This document shows positions 23,362 to 32,206 of a stretch of 57,516 bases of DNA, one piece after another (positions within the stretch are counted from its first letter, which is position 1; the number at the start of each line of letters is the position of its first letter). Location: NCBI GenBank assembly GCA_021817945.1, contig JAKAFL010000020.1:1-57516 (forward strand), in the 5' to 3' direction. The position numbers and the translations under genes are program-made. The stretch comes from a bacterium (lineage in GTDB: Bacteria; Verrucomicrobiota; Verrucomicrobiia; Limisphaerales; UBA11358). The notes beneath the pieces are model-generated. The model had not been told where the DNA came from. It saw only the letters and a list, made by a program, of their open reading frames with translations, and searched no databases.

Positions 23362-24222
23362 CTATTCCGACAACCTTAAAAATTCCTGCACCAGTTCAAA
23401 CGCCCGCCGCGCCTGCTGCCCACGCTCCTCGGCGTTCGCGGAATTGTGGAACTCCACGACTTGAACCGGACCGTAAGAGTCAACCGCCGCAAATTTTTCT
23501 TTCAAGATTTTAACCGCCTTGCGTACGTCCTTTTTGCCGGCGCGCTTTTTCCAGTTTGCCGCCAGCTTGTTCAAGCCGCCGGGATAATTGTCGAGGCAGT
23601 AGCAAATGTCGTAGGCGTCCTTGGGCTTGTCCCGTTTGGCCAGCGCATACGATTTCATGATGGGAAAATCCGGGATGGAGGCCACGCGGAAGCTCACCTT
23701 GTTGCTCTGCCCCTTGATCATCTTGCCGGTGATGTCAATCAATTCGGGATTCTCGAACGCGGCATTGCAGCCGCTGGCATCCAAGGGACGAAAATTCTCG
23801 GTCAACTTCGGCTGGTTCTTTTTCGTCTTCGTTTCGGGTGATTTCAAAAAGTCCACATCCACGCGCACCGGCGGCCTGCCGTCTTTCAAATCCACCTCGG
23901 CAAAAAGTTTGAAAGCCTCGTCGGCCTGCTGGTATCGCTTGGTGGCGATCAATGACTTCAACAGCTTGGCATATCCGCCTGCGGTCAACTTTTCCGCGTC
24001 GAGCGCCAAATCCAAGTCAATACTGCTGACGTGGGGTTCATCCGCCTTTGGCATCAATAGATCGGGAATCCAGCCGCCCACCACCACGAAACAATCGGCG
24101 AATGCCGCCAGCACCTGGCCCAAATCCACGAGCACGCGACGCGCCGCTTCGGTTTGCCGGTTATTGTAGTCCTCACGTTGACGGGGTTCGAGATTCACAA
24201 TTTCATACCACGCACCTTCCAT
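23362..24222 (-). CDS. AbiEii-like nucleotidyltransferase toxin
   Basis: 286 aa from the ATG at 24222. The nucleotidyltransferase core shows VVVGGWIPDLL (Gly49-Gly50), then SIDLDLALD with Asp69 and Asp71, and a third acidic strand RVDVDFL near residue 120. This is the DNA-polymerase-beta-like pattern of AbiEii/AbiGii toxins. Members of type IV toxin-antitoxin systems modify RNA or block translation and can cause abortive phage infection. The C-terminal half has the conserved Lys/Asp-rich helices (AKRDKPKDAYDICYCL). The gene overlaps the end of the decayed antitoxin by 28 bases. The toxin frame is fully open although the antitoxin is broken. Family assignment is from motifs and context, not a search. 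Confidence 0.75.
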   Translation of the reverse strand: MEGAWYEIVNLEPRQREDYNNRQTEAARRVLVDLGQVLAAFADCFVVVGGWIPDLLMPKADEPHVSSIDLDLALDAEKLTAGGYAKLLKSLIATKRYQQADEAFKLFAEVDLKDGRPPVRVDVDFLKSPETKTKKNQPKLTENFRPLDASGCNAAFENPELIDITGKMIKGQSNKVSFRVASIPDFPIMKSYALAKRDKPKDAYDICYCLDNYPGGLNKLAANWKKRAGKKDVRKAVKILKEKFAAVDSYGPVQVVEFHNSANAEERGQQARRAFELVQEFLRLSE

Positions 24223-25254
24223 TCCGGTTTGAGCTTTTGCTCCAGCAATGCGTCCGCCCCTTCCTGACCGCGACCACCGGAATGCCACAAGTCCACATAG
24301 GTCTGCACCGCGTTGGTGCAAGCCAGTTGCTTCTCGCCCATCATGCCGCCGTCACCGAAATAAAAAACGCCGTCGTCATCAGGAATCAATACCACAATAT
24401 TTTCGCCCGAATGCACCAGCTTGGCTTCCGTCAATTTTTCAAATTTGCCAATCTCCTGCTGCCGGACAAAAAGCCAGGTCTTGGGCTGACGCACATGCGG
24501 CGCTTGAAATTCCGCCGCCGAGAAGGAAGCGTAGAATGCAAAACCGCCGGTCTGCAGTCCGAGTTCCGCCAGCGCGTCGCGCAGTTTTTCCCCTGAAGCA
24601 GCGTGAAATAACTTCGCCGCTCGTGCCGGTCAAAGCGATATGCGTCGCGCCATGCGAACAATAGCTTAAGCGGCTCGCGGAGGCGGAAGCCGTCGTCTGA
24701 TTTTTCGATGAACGCCTCGCCCTGTAGATGCCGCACCACCTTGTTCACCAGGCCGAGGCTGACTTTGGGCTGGCAATGATTCTGCACCTCGCGCTGCGTC
24801 CAGCCCATCCCGGCATTGTCCGGCAACAGCAAGGCACGGAGGACCCGGCCCGCATCCGGCGTGCTCAAGTTGGCGGTCGCGCGCGGTCGCTCATGCACTG
24901 GCTCGTTGCCGCTGCGCAGCAACAGCAGAAAATCCGGCACGTCCAGCCGGTGATTGCCGGCAAGGTCAAACCAGCTCCAGCCGTGCTCCCGGCACAAATC
25001 CTGAAGACGTGGCGAAACCCACGGCAACGCCAGCACCGGCACAACCTGCTTGAACTTTCCCGGCGGCGAAAAATGCCGTCCGGTCAACTGGCTGAACTGA
25101 CTGGGGCGCAGTTCGCTTTTGCACTCCACGCATAACGCCGCCTTGCCGCCGCCCGCCAGCGGCAGTGCGACCAGCGGGCCTGCCCCAGCAATTCCCGCAG
25201 CTTTACGGCCAGCGCCTGCTCAAGTTGAAAACCGGTCAAGCTGCGCTTGTTCAT
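24195..25254 (-). pseudogene. AbiEi-like antitoxin/regulator, two frameshifts
   Basis: Three frames read in series reconstruct one protein of about 350 aa. It starts MNKRSLTGFQLEQAL at 25254, behind a good ribosome site (AGAGGT). It shifts frame near 25178-25182 (reading on as GPLVALPLAGGGKAALCVEC) and again near 24584-24594 in a GGGGAAAAA run (reading on as EKLRDALAELGLQTGGFAF). It ends at 24195 with RGMKL. Each break is explained by loss of one base. The middle part has a winged-helix segment (MGWTQREVQNHCQPKVSLGLVNKVVRHL) typical of AbiEi antitoxins. Intact AbiEi represses its operon and neutralises AbiEii. Sequencing error at the two homopolymer-rich sites is possible. Confidence 0.7.
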
Positions 25255-25265
25255 GAATACCTCTT

Positions 25266-25316
25266 TGTTCACGATTACATGAACACAGCCTATATCGTGA
25301 ACATTGGCAAGTCCAA
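25266..25316 (-). promoter_or_regulatory. Promoter and operator half-sites of the AbiE-like operon
   Basis: TGTTCA/TGAACA half-sites occur at 25266-25271, 25280-25285 and 25298-25303. The outer pair extends to a 10-bp perfect inverted repeat (TGTTCACGAT and ATCGTGAACA). On the minus strand, TTGGAC and TATAGG spaced 16 bases form a candidate promoter overlapping the sites. AbiEi proteins are known to autoregulate by binding inverted repeats in their promoter, so this fits. Confidence 0.55.
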
Positions 25317-25394
25317 TTTTGGGCGCTCGCGGCTGGCGCAAGTTGACGCAAATTAAAAAACACCGGGCCGCAGGAGGAAATCTGCGGGTCTCCC

Positions 25395-25814
25395 TCAGGC
25401 TGGCGGGCATCCACCGGAGCATTCCAGGATGCGGGAGAATTCAGCGGGAGACAACGGTGTGACTGACAATCTGGATTGCTTGAGCAACACCATTTTAGCC
25501 AGCAGCAGATCCTTTTTTAGAACTTCCAACGGGACAGCAGTTTTAAGCGGACGAACCGGGGCCAGGTCCACGCAACTCCAATCACCATCCTCAGCAGTCG
25601 GGTCTGGATAAGCCTCGCGGACAACCCTTGCCAATCCCACTATCTGCTTTTCGGTGACGCTGTGATAAAATAAAACAGAGTCCTTCAGGCGCATGGCTCG
25701 CAGATGGTTGCGGGCCTGGAAATTGCGCACCCCCGTCCAGGCCGTGCGGCCATCCTCCAGGAATTGCCGCCAGGAATAAGCCTCAGGTTCAGATTTGACC
25801 AGCCAATGATTCAT
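25395..25814 (-). CDS. EVE-domain protein
   Basis: 139 aa, essentially a single EVE domain, a PUA-like fold that binds modified bases in DNA or RNA. Signatures: MNHWLVKSEPEAYSW at the start, WTGVRNFQARNHLRAM, VLFYHSV, IVGLARVVREAYPDPTA and a C-terminal LLKQSRLSVTPLSPAEF. Stand-alone EVE proteins of this size are widespread. It is divergent from yggS with 44 bases between starts, so the two may share a promoter region. Confidence 0.9.
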   Translation of the reverse strand: MNHWLVKSEPEAYSWRQFLEDGRTAWTGVRNFQARNHLRAMRLKDSVLFYHSVTEKQIVGLARVVREAYPDPTAEDGDWSCVDLAPVRPLKTAVPLEVLKKDLLLAKMVLLKQSRLSVTPLSPAEFSRILECSGGCPPA

Positions 25815-25858
25815 GGTTTGGATTGCGGAGGGTTGGAAACCCTTTATGATGCACCGCC

Positions 25859-26563
25859 ATGGCGAGTTTGCCTGAAAACCTGGCGGGCATTCAACAACGG
25901 ATTCAAGCGGCCTGCGACCGGAGCGGGCGGCCTGCCGGAAGTGTGAAATTGCTGGCGGTCTCCAAATCCCAACCTCCTGATTCCATCGAGCAGGCGGCGC
26001 AGTGCGGCTTGGCGCTTTTTGGGGAGAACAAGGTGCAGGAGGCCAGGCACAAAATTGCCCTGTCCCCGGGCAGGCTGCGATGGCACTTCATCGGCCATCT
26101 CCAAACCAACAAGGTGCGGGAGGCGGTGGAACTGTTTGAAATGATTCAAACCGTGGACAGTCTGCCTCTGGCCTTGGAAATCCAGAAGCGATGCCAGCAA
26201 GCGGCAAAAATCATGCCCGTCTTGTTGGAAATCAACGTGGCAGGCGAATCCAGCAAACATGGGTATGCCCCTGCCAGACTTCTTTCTGAACTCAAAGACC
26301 TGGCTGGATTGGATCGTTTGCAGATTCAAGGCGTGATGGCCATTCCTCCCTTCAATCCCTCCCCGGAACAGGCCAGACCTCACTTCAGACAACTGCGAAA
26401 CTTGAGGGACCAGGCGGAACAGGTCCTGGGTTTCGGACTACCCCACCTCAGCATGGGCATGAGCGGGGATTTTGAGGTGGCCATCGAAGAGGGATCCACA
26501 CTGGTCCGCCTGGGAACAGCCCTTTTTGGCCAGAGACAATCCTTTTCTCCAAGGGACCATTGA
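25859..26563 (+). CDS. yggS: YggS-family pyridoxal phosphate homeostasis protein
   Basis: 234 aa TIM-barrel PLP-binding protein (PLPBP/PROSC family) that buffers free PLP and affects amino-acid balance. Visible motifs: VKLLAVSKSQP with the PLP Lys, LFGENKVQEA, WHFIGHLQTNKVR, LLEINVAGESSKHGY, and the phosphate-binding end LSMGMSGDFEVAIEEGSTLVRLGTALFG. Length and motif order match the family. Confidence 0.95.
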   Translation: MASLPENLAGIQQRIQAACDRSGRPAGSVKLLAVSKSQPPDSIEQAAQCGLALFGENKVQEARHKIALSPGRLRWHFIGHLQTNKVREAVELFEMIQTVDSLPLALEIQKRCQQAAKIMPVLLEINVAGESSKHGYAPARLLSELKDLAGLDRLQIQGVMAIPPFNPSPEQARPHFRQLRNLRDQAEQVLGFGLPHLSMGMSGDFEVAIEEGSTLVRLGTALFGQRQSFSPRDH

Positions 26564-26653
26564 CTTCCTGCCTATCTCCATCCGCAGCTCCACTACTCGC
26601 GTCAGGCCTGCTTTTTTATGGCATTTTTGCAACGATATTGTCATAGTTCCAGA

Positions 26654-26980
26654 ATGACCGTGGAATCCTTTGGGTTGGAAATCAAAGAGGCTATTAAGAA
26701 TTATGACAAACATGTGGTTTGTCTTAAGAAAACCCCGGAGGAATTCAAGGTGTCCTTGAATTCCCTGATGCAAAAGGCCATCAAGGCGTACGGGCAGCGG
26801 GCGGCAGGTTTTCGACATGGCATCGCCCTGGATAACGAGGTCACCATCATTCTCAGCCAAAGCGACGACGAGCGTCCGCTGTGCGGAATTTATTTCAACC
26901 TCTTTTCACCTTACAAGAAGGACTCCCTCCCCAAGACCGTCAAACCCTTGATTGAGAAGCCATCAGGAACCGGTTCCTGA
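26654..26980 (+). CDS. Hypothetical protein, 108 aa
   Basis: A small soluble protein from the ATG at 26654, with no signal peptide or membrane helix. The N-terminal half is helical and lysine-rich (LEIKEAIKNYDKHVVCL, then FKVSLNSLMQKAIKAYG). The second half looks beta-rich (EVTIILSQSDDERPLCGIYFNLFSPY). Two Cys are present. Not recognised. It follows yggS by 90 bases on the same strand and has ordinary composition for the region, so it is probably a real gene. Confidence 0.5.
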   Translation: MTVESFGLEIKEAIKNYDKHVVCLKKTPEEFKVSLNSLMQKAIKAYGQRAAGFRHGIALDNEVTIILSQSDDERPLCGIYFNLFSPYKKDSLPKTVKPLIEKPSGTGS

Positions 26981-27023
26981 AGACCCCCGGGAAGTGAGAA
27001 GAGGCTGCGATGCGGCACCGGGT

Positions 27024-27434
27024 TTATTCCTCCCTGACTTCGTCCCCCAGTTCGAGGGTTCCTGAAACCACGTCAGCCACAATATTGTTATCCTGAACGG
27101 GGCCGGTGATGCGGACCTCGCCCACTTTAAAACCGGCGCGATACACGGAAAGGGTCTGGCCCAGGCGGGGCATGGGATGGCTCAACCGCACGCTCAACAC
27201 GGAGAATCGTCCGACAGCGTTGACAGCCGCCACCGTGGCCACCGGGCCCAGGTCGGGAGCGACCATTGCCGGAGCAGCGGAAACGGGACGGGCATGGCCG
27301 GGAGGGGTTGCAGAGCATCCAATCATGGCCAGAGGTGCGAGAACACAGAAGAATGCCAACCCGCAAAAGGATCTGCCCAGGCAGGGAGAACGAAAAACCT
27401 CGACGAGACCCAGTTTGGAATTTTTTTGGCTCAA
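27024..27434 (-). CDS. Putative lipoprotein, 136 aa
   Basis: The N-terminal hydrophobic stretch FCGLAFFCVLAPLAM is followed by IGCSA, a lipobox-like site with Cys at residue 40, so it is probably exported and lipid-anchored. The mature part has a small beta-barrel-like segment (LGQTLSVYRAGFKVGEVRITGP...GTLELGDEV) found in many verrucomicrobial lipoproteins. The start is a TTG at 27434; no ATG is available before the signal sequence. It follows hisB by 56 bases on the same strand. Function unknown. Confidence 0.55.
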   Translation of the reverse strand: MSQKNSKLGLVEVFRSPCLGRSFCGLAFFCVLAPLAMIGCSATPPGHARPVSAAPAMVAPDLGPVATVAAVNAVGRFSVLSVRLSHPMPRLGQTLSVYRAGFKVGEVRITGPVQDNNIVADVVSGTLELGDEVREE

Positions 27435-27490
27435 TTTTTTAGACCCTTGTTACTTGGAGGGAAGCTAAAGCATCAACCTGGCAATCCTTA

Positions 27491-28198
27491 TTACAACTTG
27501 CCCTTGGTGCTGGGGAGCAGGCCGCGAATGCGCGGGTCAAACTGGCGCGCGGCATCCACCGCCCGGGCAAACGACTTGAACAAGGCCTCCACCACATGAT
27601 GAGGCTCATCCCCGTAAAGCAACTCAAGATGGAGATTGCAGCGTGCCTCGTTGGCAAATGCCTGAAAAAACTCACGGGCCAGGCCGAAACGGAAGGTGGA
27701 GGAAGCGTCTTGATGGCGGTCTCCGGCGCTTATGGCGCGGAATGCGTGCCGGTCCAGGCCACGCCAGACCAGAAAAGGGCGTCCGCTGAAATCCACCACG
27801 CATCGCGCCAGGCATTCATCCATGGGGACGTAAGCCTCGCCTCGGGCAGATAAAATGCGGCCTGATTGACCGGGTTTTTGCGATTTTGCCCCGCCCAATT
27901 CCGGTTCAAAACCATGGCCATAACGTCGAATGCCCATTTTATCTCCCAAAGCCGCAGCAAAGGCCTGTCCCAGGGCCAAGCCACAATCTTCAACCGTATG
28001 GTGCGCATCCACTTCCAGGTCGCCCTTGCATTTCAAAGTCAGGTCCACTGTTGCATGCTTGGCAAACAGGGTGAGCATGTGGTCGAAGAAGGGGATGCCT
28101 GTTTTAACTTTGGCATGGCCCCGTCCATCAAGGTTCAACTTCAGGACAATGCGCGTCTCACGAGTCATTCGTTTCAGGGCGGCTTTGCGTTGTCTCAT
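27491..28198 (-). CDS. hisB: Imidazoleglycerol-phosphate dehydratase, with an insertion
   Basis: 235 aa enzyme of histidine biosynthesis (imidazole glycerol phosphate to imidazole acetol phosphate), a manganese protein. Motifs: RETRIVLKLNLDG, IPFFDHMLTLFAKH, DAHHTVEDCGLALG, VPMDECLARCVVDFSGRPF, and DEPHHVVEALFKSFARA with the second metal His pair. The normal RYG-x-VPMDE junction is broken by about 26 extra residues (GFEPELGGAKSQKPGQSGRI and following), making it longer than the usual 195-200 aa. Frame is kept. The ATG at 28198 matches the family N-terminus. Confidence 0.93.
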   Translation of the reverse strand: MRQRKAALKRMTRETRIVLKLNLDGRGHAKVKTGIPFFDHMLTLFAKHATVDLTLKCKGDLEVDAHHTVEDCGLALGQAFAAALGDKMGIRRYGHGFEPELGGAKSQKPGQSGRILSARGEAYVPMDECLARCVVDFSGRPFLVWRGLDRHAFRAISAGDRHQDASSTFRFGLAREFFQAFANEARCNLHLELLYGDEPHHVVEALFKSFARAVDAARQFDPRIRGLLPSTKGKL

Positions 28199-28376
28199 GG
28201 GCAACCATTGAAGCACATCTGCGGCGCAAAGACAAAAGTCTTTTGGAGGTGCGAAGCCAGGTGTTGGAAACCGGCAATTTGGTCCCCGGCATGAATCCAT
28301 GTTTTCTTTCCTTGATTTTCCCGGTGCGCCCGCCTTTTATTAGGGAAGGTTTTGGCGTTAAAAATCATTCAAGCAT

Positions 28377-29642
28377 ATGGCATATAAGGACATTACCCCG
28401 CCCGCTGGCGGAAAAATATCAATTTCAAGCGGCAAATTGCACGTTCCGGACCACCCCATCATACCGTTCATACGCGGGGACGGCACCGGGCCTGATATTT
28501 GGGCGGCCAGTGTGCGCGTGCTGGATGCTGCTGTGCAAAAAGCCTATGGCGGCCGCCGGAAAATGGCGTGGTTCGAGGTTTATGCCGGCGAGGAAAGTTT
28601 CAAAAAATTCAACAACTGGCTGCCGGATGACACCGTGGAGGCGTTTCGGGAGTTCCTTGTGGGAATCAAAGGCCCCCTCACCACGCCCGTTGGCGGAGGA
28701 ATCCGGTCCCTGAACGTGGCATTGCGCCAGATGCTGGACCTTTATGTGTGTCTTCGCCCTGTCCAATGGTTCCATGGGGTGCCTTCGCCGGTGAAAAGCC
28801 CCGAAAAGGTGGACATGGTTATTTTCCGGGAAAACACGGAGGACATTTATGCTGGAATAGATTTCGAGGCAGGCAAGGAAGCCGCGCTGAAGACCATTGA
28901 ATTCCTGAAGACCAACTTTCCGAAGGATTTCAAAAAGATACGTTTTGGTGAAACCCCGGAATGCGTGGGGATTGGCATCAAGCCGGTGTCCAAGACCGGC
29001 ACCCAAAGGCTCTTCCGCTCCGCGTTGCAATATGCGATTCAAAACCGGCGCAAGTCGGTGACGATTGTGCACAAGGGCAACATCATGAAATTCACCGAGG
29101 GTGGTTTTCGGGATTGGAGCTATGAGCTGGCCCGGACGGAATTTGGCGCTGTGGAAATAGACGGAGGACCCTGGTGCCGCATTCCGGATGGCAAGCCAGG
29201 CGCCGGCATTGTCATCAAGGACTCCATCGCCGACATTGCGCTGCAACAGGTGCTGACCCGGCCCACGGACTTTGATGTGATTGCGACCCTGAACCTGAAC
29301 GGCGATTATTTGAGCGATGCGCTGGCGGCGCAGGTCGGGGGCATTGGGATTGCGCCGGGCGGCAACATCAATTACATGACCGGTCATGCCATTTTTGAAG
29401 CCACGCACGGCACCGCCCCCAAGTATGCCAACAAGGACGTCGTCAACCCGGGGTCGGTGGTATTGAGCGGGGAAATGATGCTGCGCTACCTGGGCTGGGT
29501 CGAGGCTGCGGACCTGATTCTCAAGGGGCTCAACGGGGCCATCGCCAGCAAACGTGTGACCTATGACTTTGCACGGCTGATGCAGGGCGGCACAGAGGTC
29601 AAATGCAGTGAGTTTGGCGACGGCATCATTGCCCACATGTGA
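28377..29642 (+). CDS. icd: Isocitrate dehydrogenase (NADP-type)
   Basis: 421 aa TCA-cycle enzyme converting isocitrate to 2-oxoglutarate. Motifs: [39 protein letters not shown] (substrate phosphate and Ser), [31 protein letters not shown] with catalytic Lys, and [15 protein letters not shown]. The cofactor region reads [32 protein letters not shown] specificity is inferred from the Lys/Tyr pattern of this clade ([10 protein letters not shown]) and not proven. A strong terminator follows. Confidence 0.94.
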   Translation: MAYKDITPPAGGKISISSGKLHVPDHPIIPFIRGDGTGPDIWAASVRVLDAAVQKAYGGRRKMAWFEVYAGEESFKKFNNWLPDDTVEAFREFLVGIKGPLTTPVGGGIRSLNVALRQMLDLYVCLRPVQWFHGVPSPVKSPEKVDMVIFRENTEDIYAGIDFEAGKEAALKTIEFLKTNFPKDFKKIRFGETPECVGIGIKPVSKTGTQRLFRSALQYAIQNRRKSVTIVHKGNIMKFTEGGFRDWSYELARTEFGAVEIDGGPWCRIPDGKPGAGIVIKDSIADIALQQVLTRPTDFDVIATLNLNGDYLSDALAAQVGGIGIAPGGNINYMTGHAIFEATHGTAPKYANKDVVNPGSVVLSGEMMLRYLGWVEAADLILKGLNGAIASKRVTYDFARLMQGGTEVKCSEFGDGIIAHM

Positions 29643-29688
29643 GACGTTCATCACTGAAGTTTCAAACCCACCCTTCATTACCAGCCAT

Positions 29689-29726
29689 GGCGGGCGAACC
29701 CGACGGGATCGCCCGCCTGGTTTTTT
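29689..29726 (+). terminator. Rho-independent terminator after icd
   Basis: Perfect 9-bp stem GGCGGGCGA with TCGCCCGCC and an 11-base loop, followed by TGG and six Ts. It ends three bases before the EamA gene start, so that gene needs a promoter inside or upstream of the hairpin, or readthrough. Confidence 0.88.
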
Positions 29727-29729
29727 GAG

Positions 29730-30626
29730 ATGAACTGGATTGGTGAAATCCTGTTATCGGCTTTCTTTTTGGGGCTTTACGACCTTTGCACCAAGCATGC
29801 GGTGCGCAGCAACGCCGTCACGCCGGTTTTATTTTTCAGCACACTCACGGGGGCGCTGGTCTGGTCGGCGTTATGGGCCATTGAGCAGGCTCATCCCGGG
29901 CTGCTTCCACCCTCCCTGGTCACTGAGCCGCTGAGTGCAAAGCAGCACCTTCAGTTGGCGTTGAAATCCGCCATCGTGGCGGCATCGTGGGTGGGCACCT
30001 ATTTTGCCTTGAAACATTTGCCGCTGTCCCTGGGCGCTCCCATCCGTGCGAGCAGCCCGTTGTTCACCTTTTTAGGCGCCATCCTCTTTCTGGGAGAACG
30101 CCCGGGATGGCTGCAATGCCTGGGAATCCTGACCACCTTGGTCTCGTTCATGGGCCTTTCATTGGCTGGGGCCCGCGAGGGCATCCATTTCCATCGGAAC
30201 CCGTGGTTTTGGTGCCTGGCCGCCGGCGTGTTGTTTGGGGCGATCAGCTCGCTTTATGACAAATACCTTCTGGGCACGCTCCATATTTCCGTCCCCACGG
30301 TCCAGTGCTGGTTTTCGATATACCTGGTGGTTTTGTTCGCACCGTTCGCCCTGGGCTGGAAGTTGCGGTTGTGGTCCCGCCACCTTTTTGCCTGGCGCTG
30401 GAGCATACCGGGCATTGCCCTGGCGCTGCTTGTGGCGGATTACCTTTACTTCAGCGCCCTCCAACATCCCCAGGCGCTGGTCGCTGTGGTCATGAGCCTG
30501 AGACGCGCCAGCACTTTGGTGGCCTTCGCCGGGGGCATTTTTTTATTTCACGAATCCAACGGCTGGCGAAAGCTGCCTGCCGTGCTGGGGATTCTCCTGG
30601 GCATCATCCTGACATTGGCAGGCTGA
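29730..30626 (+). CDS. EamA/DMT-family transporter
   Basis: 298 aa membrane protein with about ten hydrophobic helices and an internal duplication. The first repeat has LSLGAPIRASSPLFTFLGAILFLGERPG; the second has PQALVAVVMSLRRASTLVAFAGGIFLFHE. This is the drug/metabolite transporter architecture. The substrate is unknown. The start lies right after a terminator, and no clear ribosome site is seen (TTTTGAG only). The last 23 bases overlap the convergent ZIP gene. Confidence 0.85.
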   Translation: MNWIGEILLSAFFLGLYDLCTKHAVRSNAVTPVLFFSTLTGALVWSALWAIEQAHPGLLPPSLVTEPLSAKQHLQLALKSAIVAASWVGTYFALKHLPLSLGAPIRASSPLFTFLGAILFLGERPGWLQCLGILTTLVSFMGLSLAGAREGIHFHRNPWFWCLAAGVLFGAISSLYDKYLLGTLHISVPTVQCWFSIYLVVLFAPFALGWKLRLWSRHLFAWRWSIPGIALALLVADYLYFSALQHPQALVAVVMSLRRASTLVAFAGGIFLFHESNGWRKLPAVLGILLGIILTLAG

Positions 30627-31614
30627 CCCGCGTGACAACAATGCCAGGAGATTCATGATGCACCACCAGGCCCAATGCGGCCTGCCCGGCGGGGGCAGCC
30701 TGTTGGGTTTCAGTCAGGCTCTCACATTGTTTGATGGCCAGCGCCACCGCCAATCCTGCCAACAGGGCCAGGGATAACTTGAAACGATCATGCGAATGAA
30801 ACTGGAGCTCGGGGAGGAGGTCGCTGCTGGCAATGCACAGGAAACTGCCCGCGCAAAAGGCTAGCGCACACCCCAGAAAGGCGGCGTTGGCCCCGGCGAA
30901 CTGGCTGGCCCCAAAATAAAACAGGATCGCACCCAGGGGACTGACCAGGGCGAAAAGGCCGTTCAAAACATGCCGCCAGATGCGTGAACTGCCCCCCGCC
31001 GTCATCAGGGCCGAAACCGCCAGCGCATCAAAAGGCTTGTGCAGGATCACCACCAACGCCACCCCCAAACCCGCCAGCCTGAGATGGCCGCGCGCGCCGG
31101 TCTCCACCGCCGCAGCCAGCGCGAGGCCGTCCAGCAGGGAATGCAAGGTCAGCCCAAGCGCCGTGCCGACCCAGGAAAGCTGCCGGGCGGATTTTTCCGC
31201 AAGGGTATGGGCATGATGGCCTTCATGACTGTCGTGAACATGCGGCCGCGCATCCGCCTGCGCATGGTTTCCGTGGGATTCCTCCGCTTCATGATGGCAG
31301 CAATCCTCGGGGTCGCCCTCGGGGGAATCGTGATGGTGGAAATGGAAAAAGCGCTGGACAAAAAACAGCGTGAGAAACCCAGCGAGCAGCCAGCCGGCCA
31401 CGCGGTTAATGGAATTCAACTGTTCCTGCGCATCAGGAAGGAAATGAAGCAACCCTATTCCGAGCATCAGGCCCGCGACAAAGCTGATGGCAATTTGCAG
31501 CCTTGAATGGGTTGGACGCAAAACCAAAAGGAACCAGCCGCCCGCCAGCGACGCCAGCAGCACCAGGAAACAATAGACAGCCAAAAGCAGCAAAGAGGGA
31601 AAACTTGGTTGCAT
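30604..31614 (-). CDS. ZIP-family metal permease
   Basis: 336 aa inner-membrane protein of the ZIP (zinc/iron permease) family. Eight hydrophobic helices are visible. The cytoplasmic loop is extremely His-rich (FHFHHHD, CCHHEAEESHGNHAQ, HVHDSHEGHHAH at about residues 90-140), a usual metal-binding feature. Helix IV carries LHSLLDGLALAAAVETG and helix V contains HKPFDALAVSALM, the ZIP metal-path motifs. It is the last gene of the TonB-system operon, 44 bases after the coiled-coil gene. It probably moves Zn2+ or Fe2+ into the cytoplasm after TonB-dependent outer-membrane uptake. Confidence 0.9.
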   Translation of the reverse strand: MQPSFPSLLLLAVYCFLVLLASLAGGWFLLVLRPTHSRLQIAISFVAGLMLGIGLLHFLPDAQEQLNSINRVAGWLLAGFLTLFFVQRFFHFHHHDSPEGDPEDCCHHEAEESHGNHAQADARPHVHDSHEGHHAHTLAEKSARQLSWVGTALGLTLHSLLDGLALAAAVETGARGHLRLAGLGVALVVILHKPFDALAVSALMTAGGSSRIWRHVLNGLFALVSPLGAILFYFGASQFAGANAAFLGCALAFCAGSFLCIASSDLLPELQFHSHDRFKLSLALLAGLAVALAIKQCESLTETQQAAPAGQAALGLVVHHESPGIVVTRVSLPMSG

Positions 31615-31658
31615 GATGATTTAAAAACCCACAACCCGGGCGAACAAAACCGGTTTCA

Positions 31659-32201
31659 TCAGGGCTGCGAACGGTTGCTGGATTCATTTTGCATGGCGGC
31701 CACCTGTTTGGCCAGCGCGTTATATTTGGCGACCACGCCGTTTCGGTCCTTCATGGCGGCATTGTAGCGGCCCACCATCAAATCCCGCTGTTGAAGCAGG
31801 TTGGTGATGAGCAAATTCTGCTGCTCGATGCCGTTGCAGGCCTTGTCCAGCCGGTCTTCCAGGGCGTGAACGGCCGCCTGGTATTGGGCGACCTGGTTTG
31901 TCAAACCGGAATTCAAATACCGAAAACGCACCAGCTCCGCCTTTTGGGATGCCAGTTGCAGCGCATTGCTTTGGGCCGCTGCCTGGGTGTTCGCCAGGTT
32001 GGCTTCCAGCAGGCTGACCTGCTGATTCAGGCCAGCGAGCGAGTTGGTGGCATATTGGAGATCGGAATCCTTCTGGTAAACCAGGCGGTTCAAGGTGTTG
32101 ATCTCGCCCTGTTGGACATTTTCCTGGACCCATTGCTCGGCGCAAAGTCCGCAGAGCGCCAGGGCCAGGCCCATCAGAAGTTTGACATGGAATGATTTCA
32201 T
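31659..32201 (-). CDS. Exported coiled-coil protein in the TonB operon
   Basis: 180 aa. The N-terminal signal or anchor (KLLMGLALALCGLCA, about residues 7-21) is followed by one long predicted coiled coil over nearly the whole rest of the chain (heptads such as LNQQVSLLEANLANTQAAAQ and LEDRLDKACNGIEQQNLLI). Not a recognised family. It starts 5 bases after the second exbD and precedes the ZIP gene, so it may be a periplasmic scaffold between the TonB complex and the permease. That role is inference. Confidence 0.65.
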   Translation of the reverse strand: MKSFHVKLLMGLALALCGLCAEQWVQENVQQGEINTLNRLVYQKDSDLQYATNSLAGLNQQVSLLEANLANTQAAAQSNALQLASQKAELVRFRYLNSGLTNQVAQYQAAVHALEDRLDKACNGIEQQNLLITNLLQQRDLMVGRYNAAMKDRNGVVAKYNALAKQVAAMQNESSNRSQP

Positions 32202-32206
32202 ATTGC

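Noticed and set aside
24431..25129. Programmed -1 frameshift in the antitoxin at GGGGAAAAA
   Set aside because: The bases do not fit a good X-XXY-YYZ slippery heptamer in the reading frame, and a second independent break exists near 25180; decay or sequencing error is simpler.
28425..29678. 417-codon open frame on the minus strand
   Set aside because: Mirror of the isocitrate dehydrogenase gene with no protein-like motifs.
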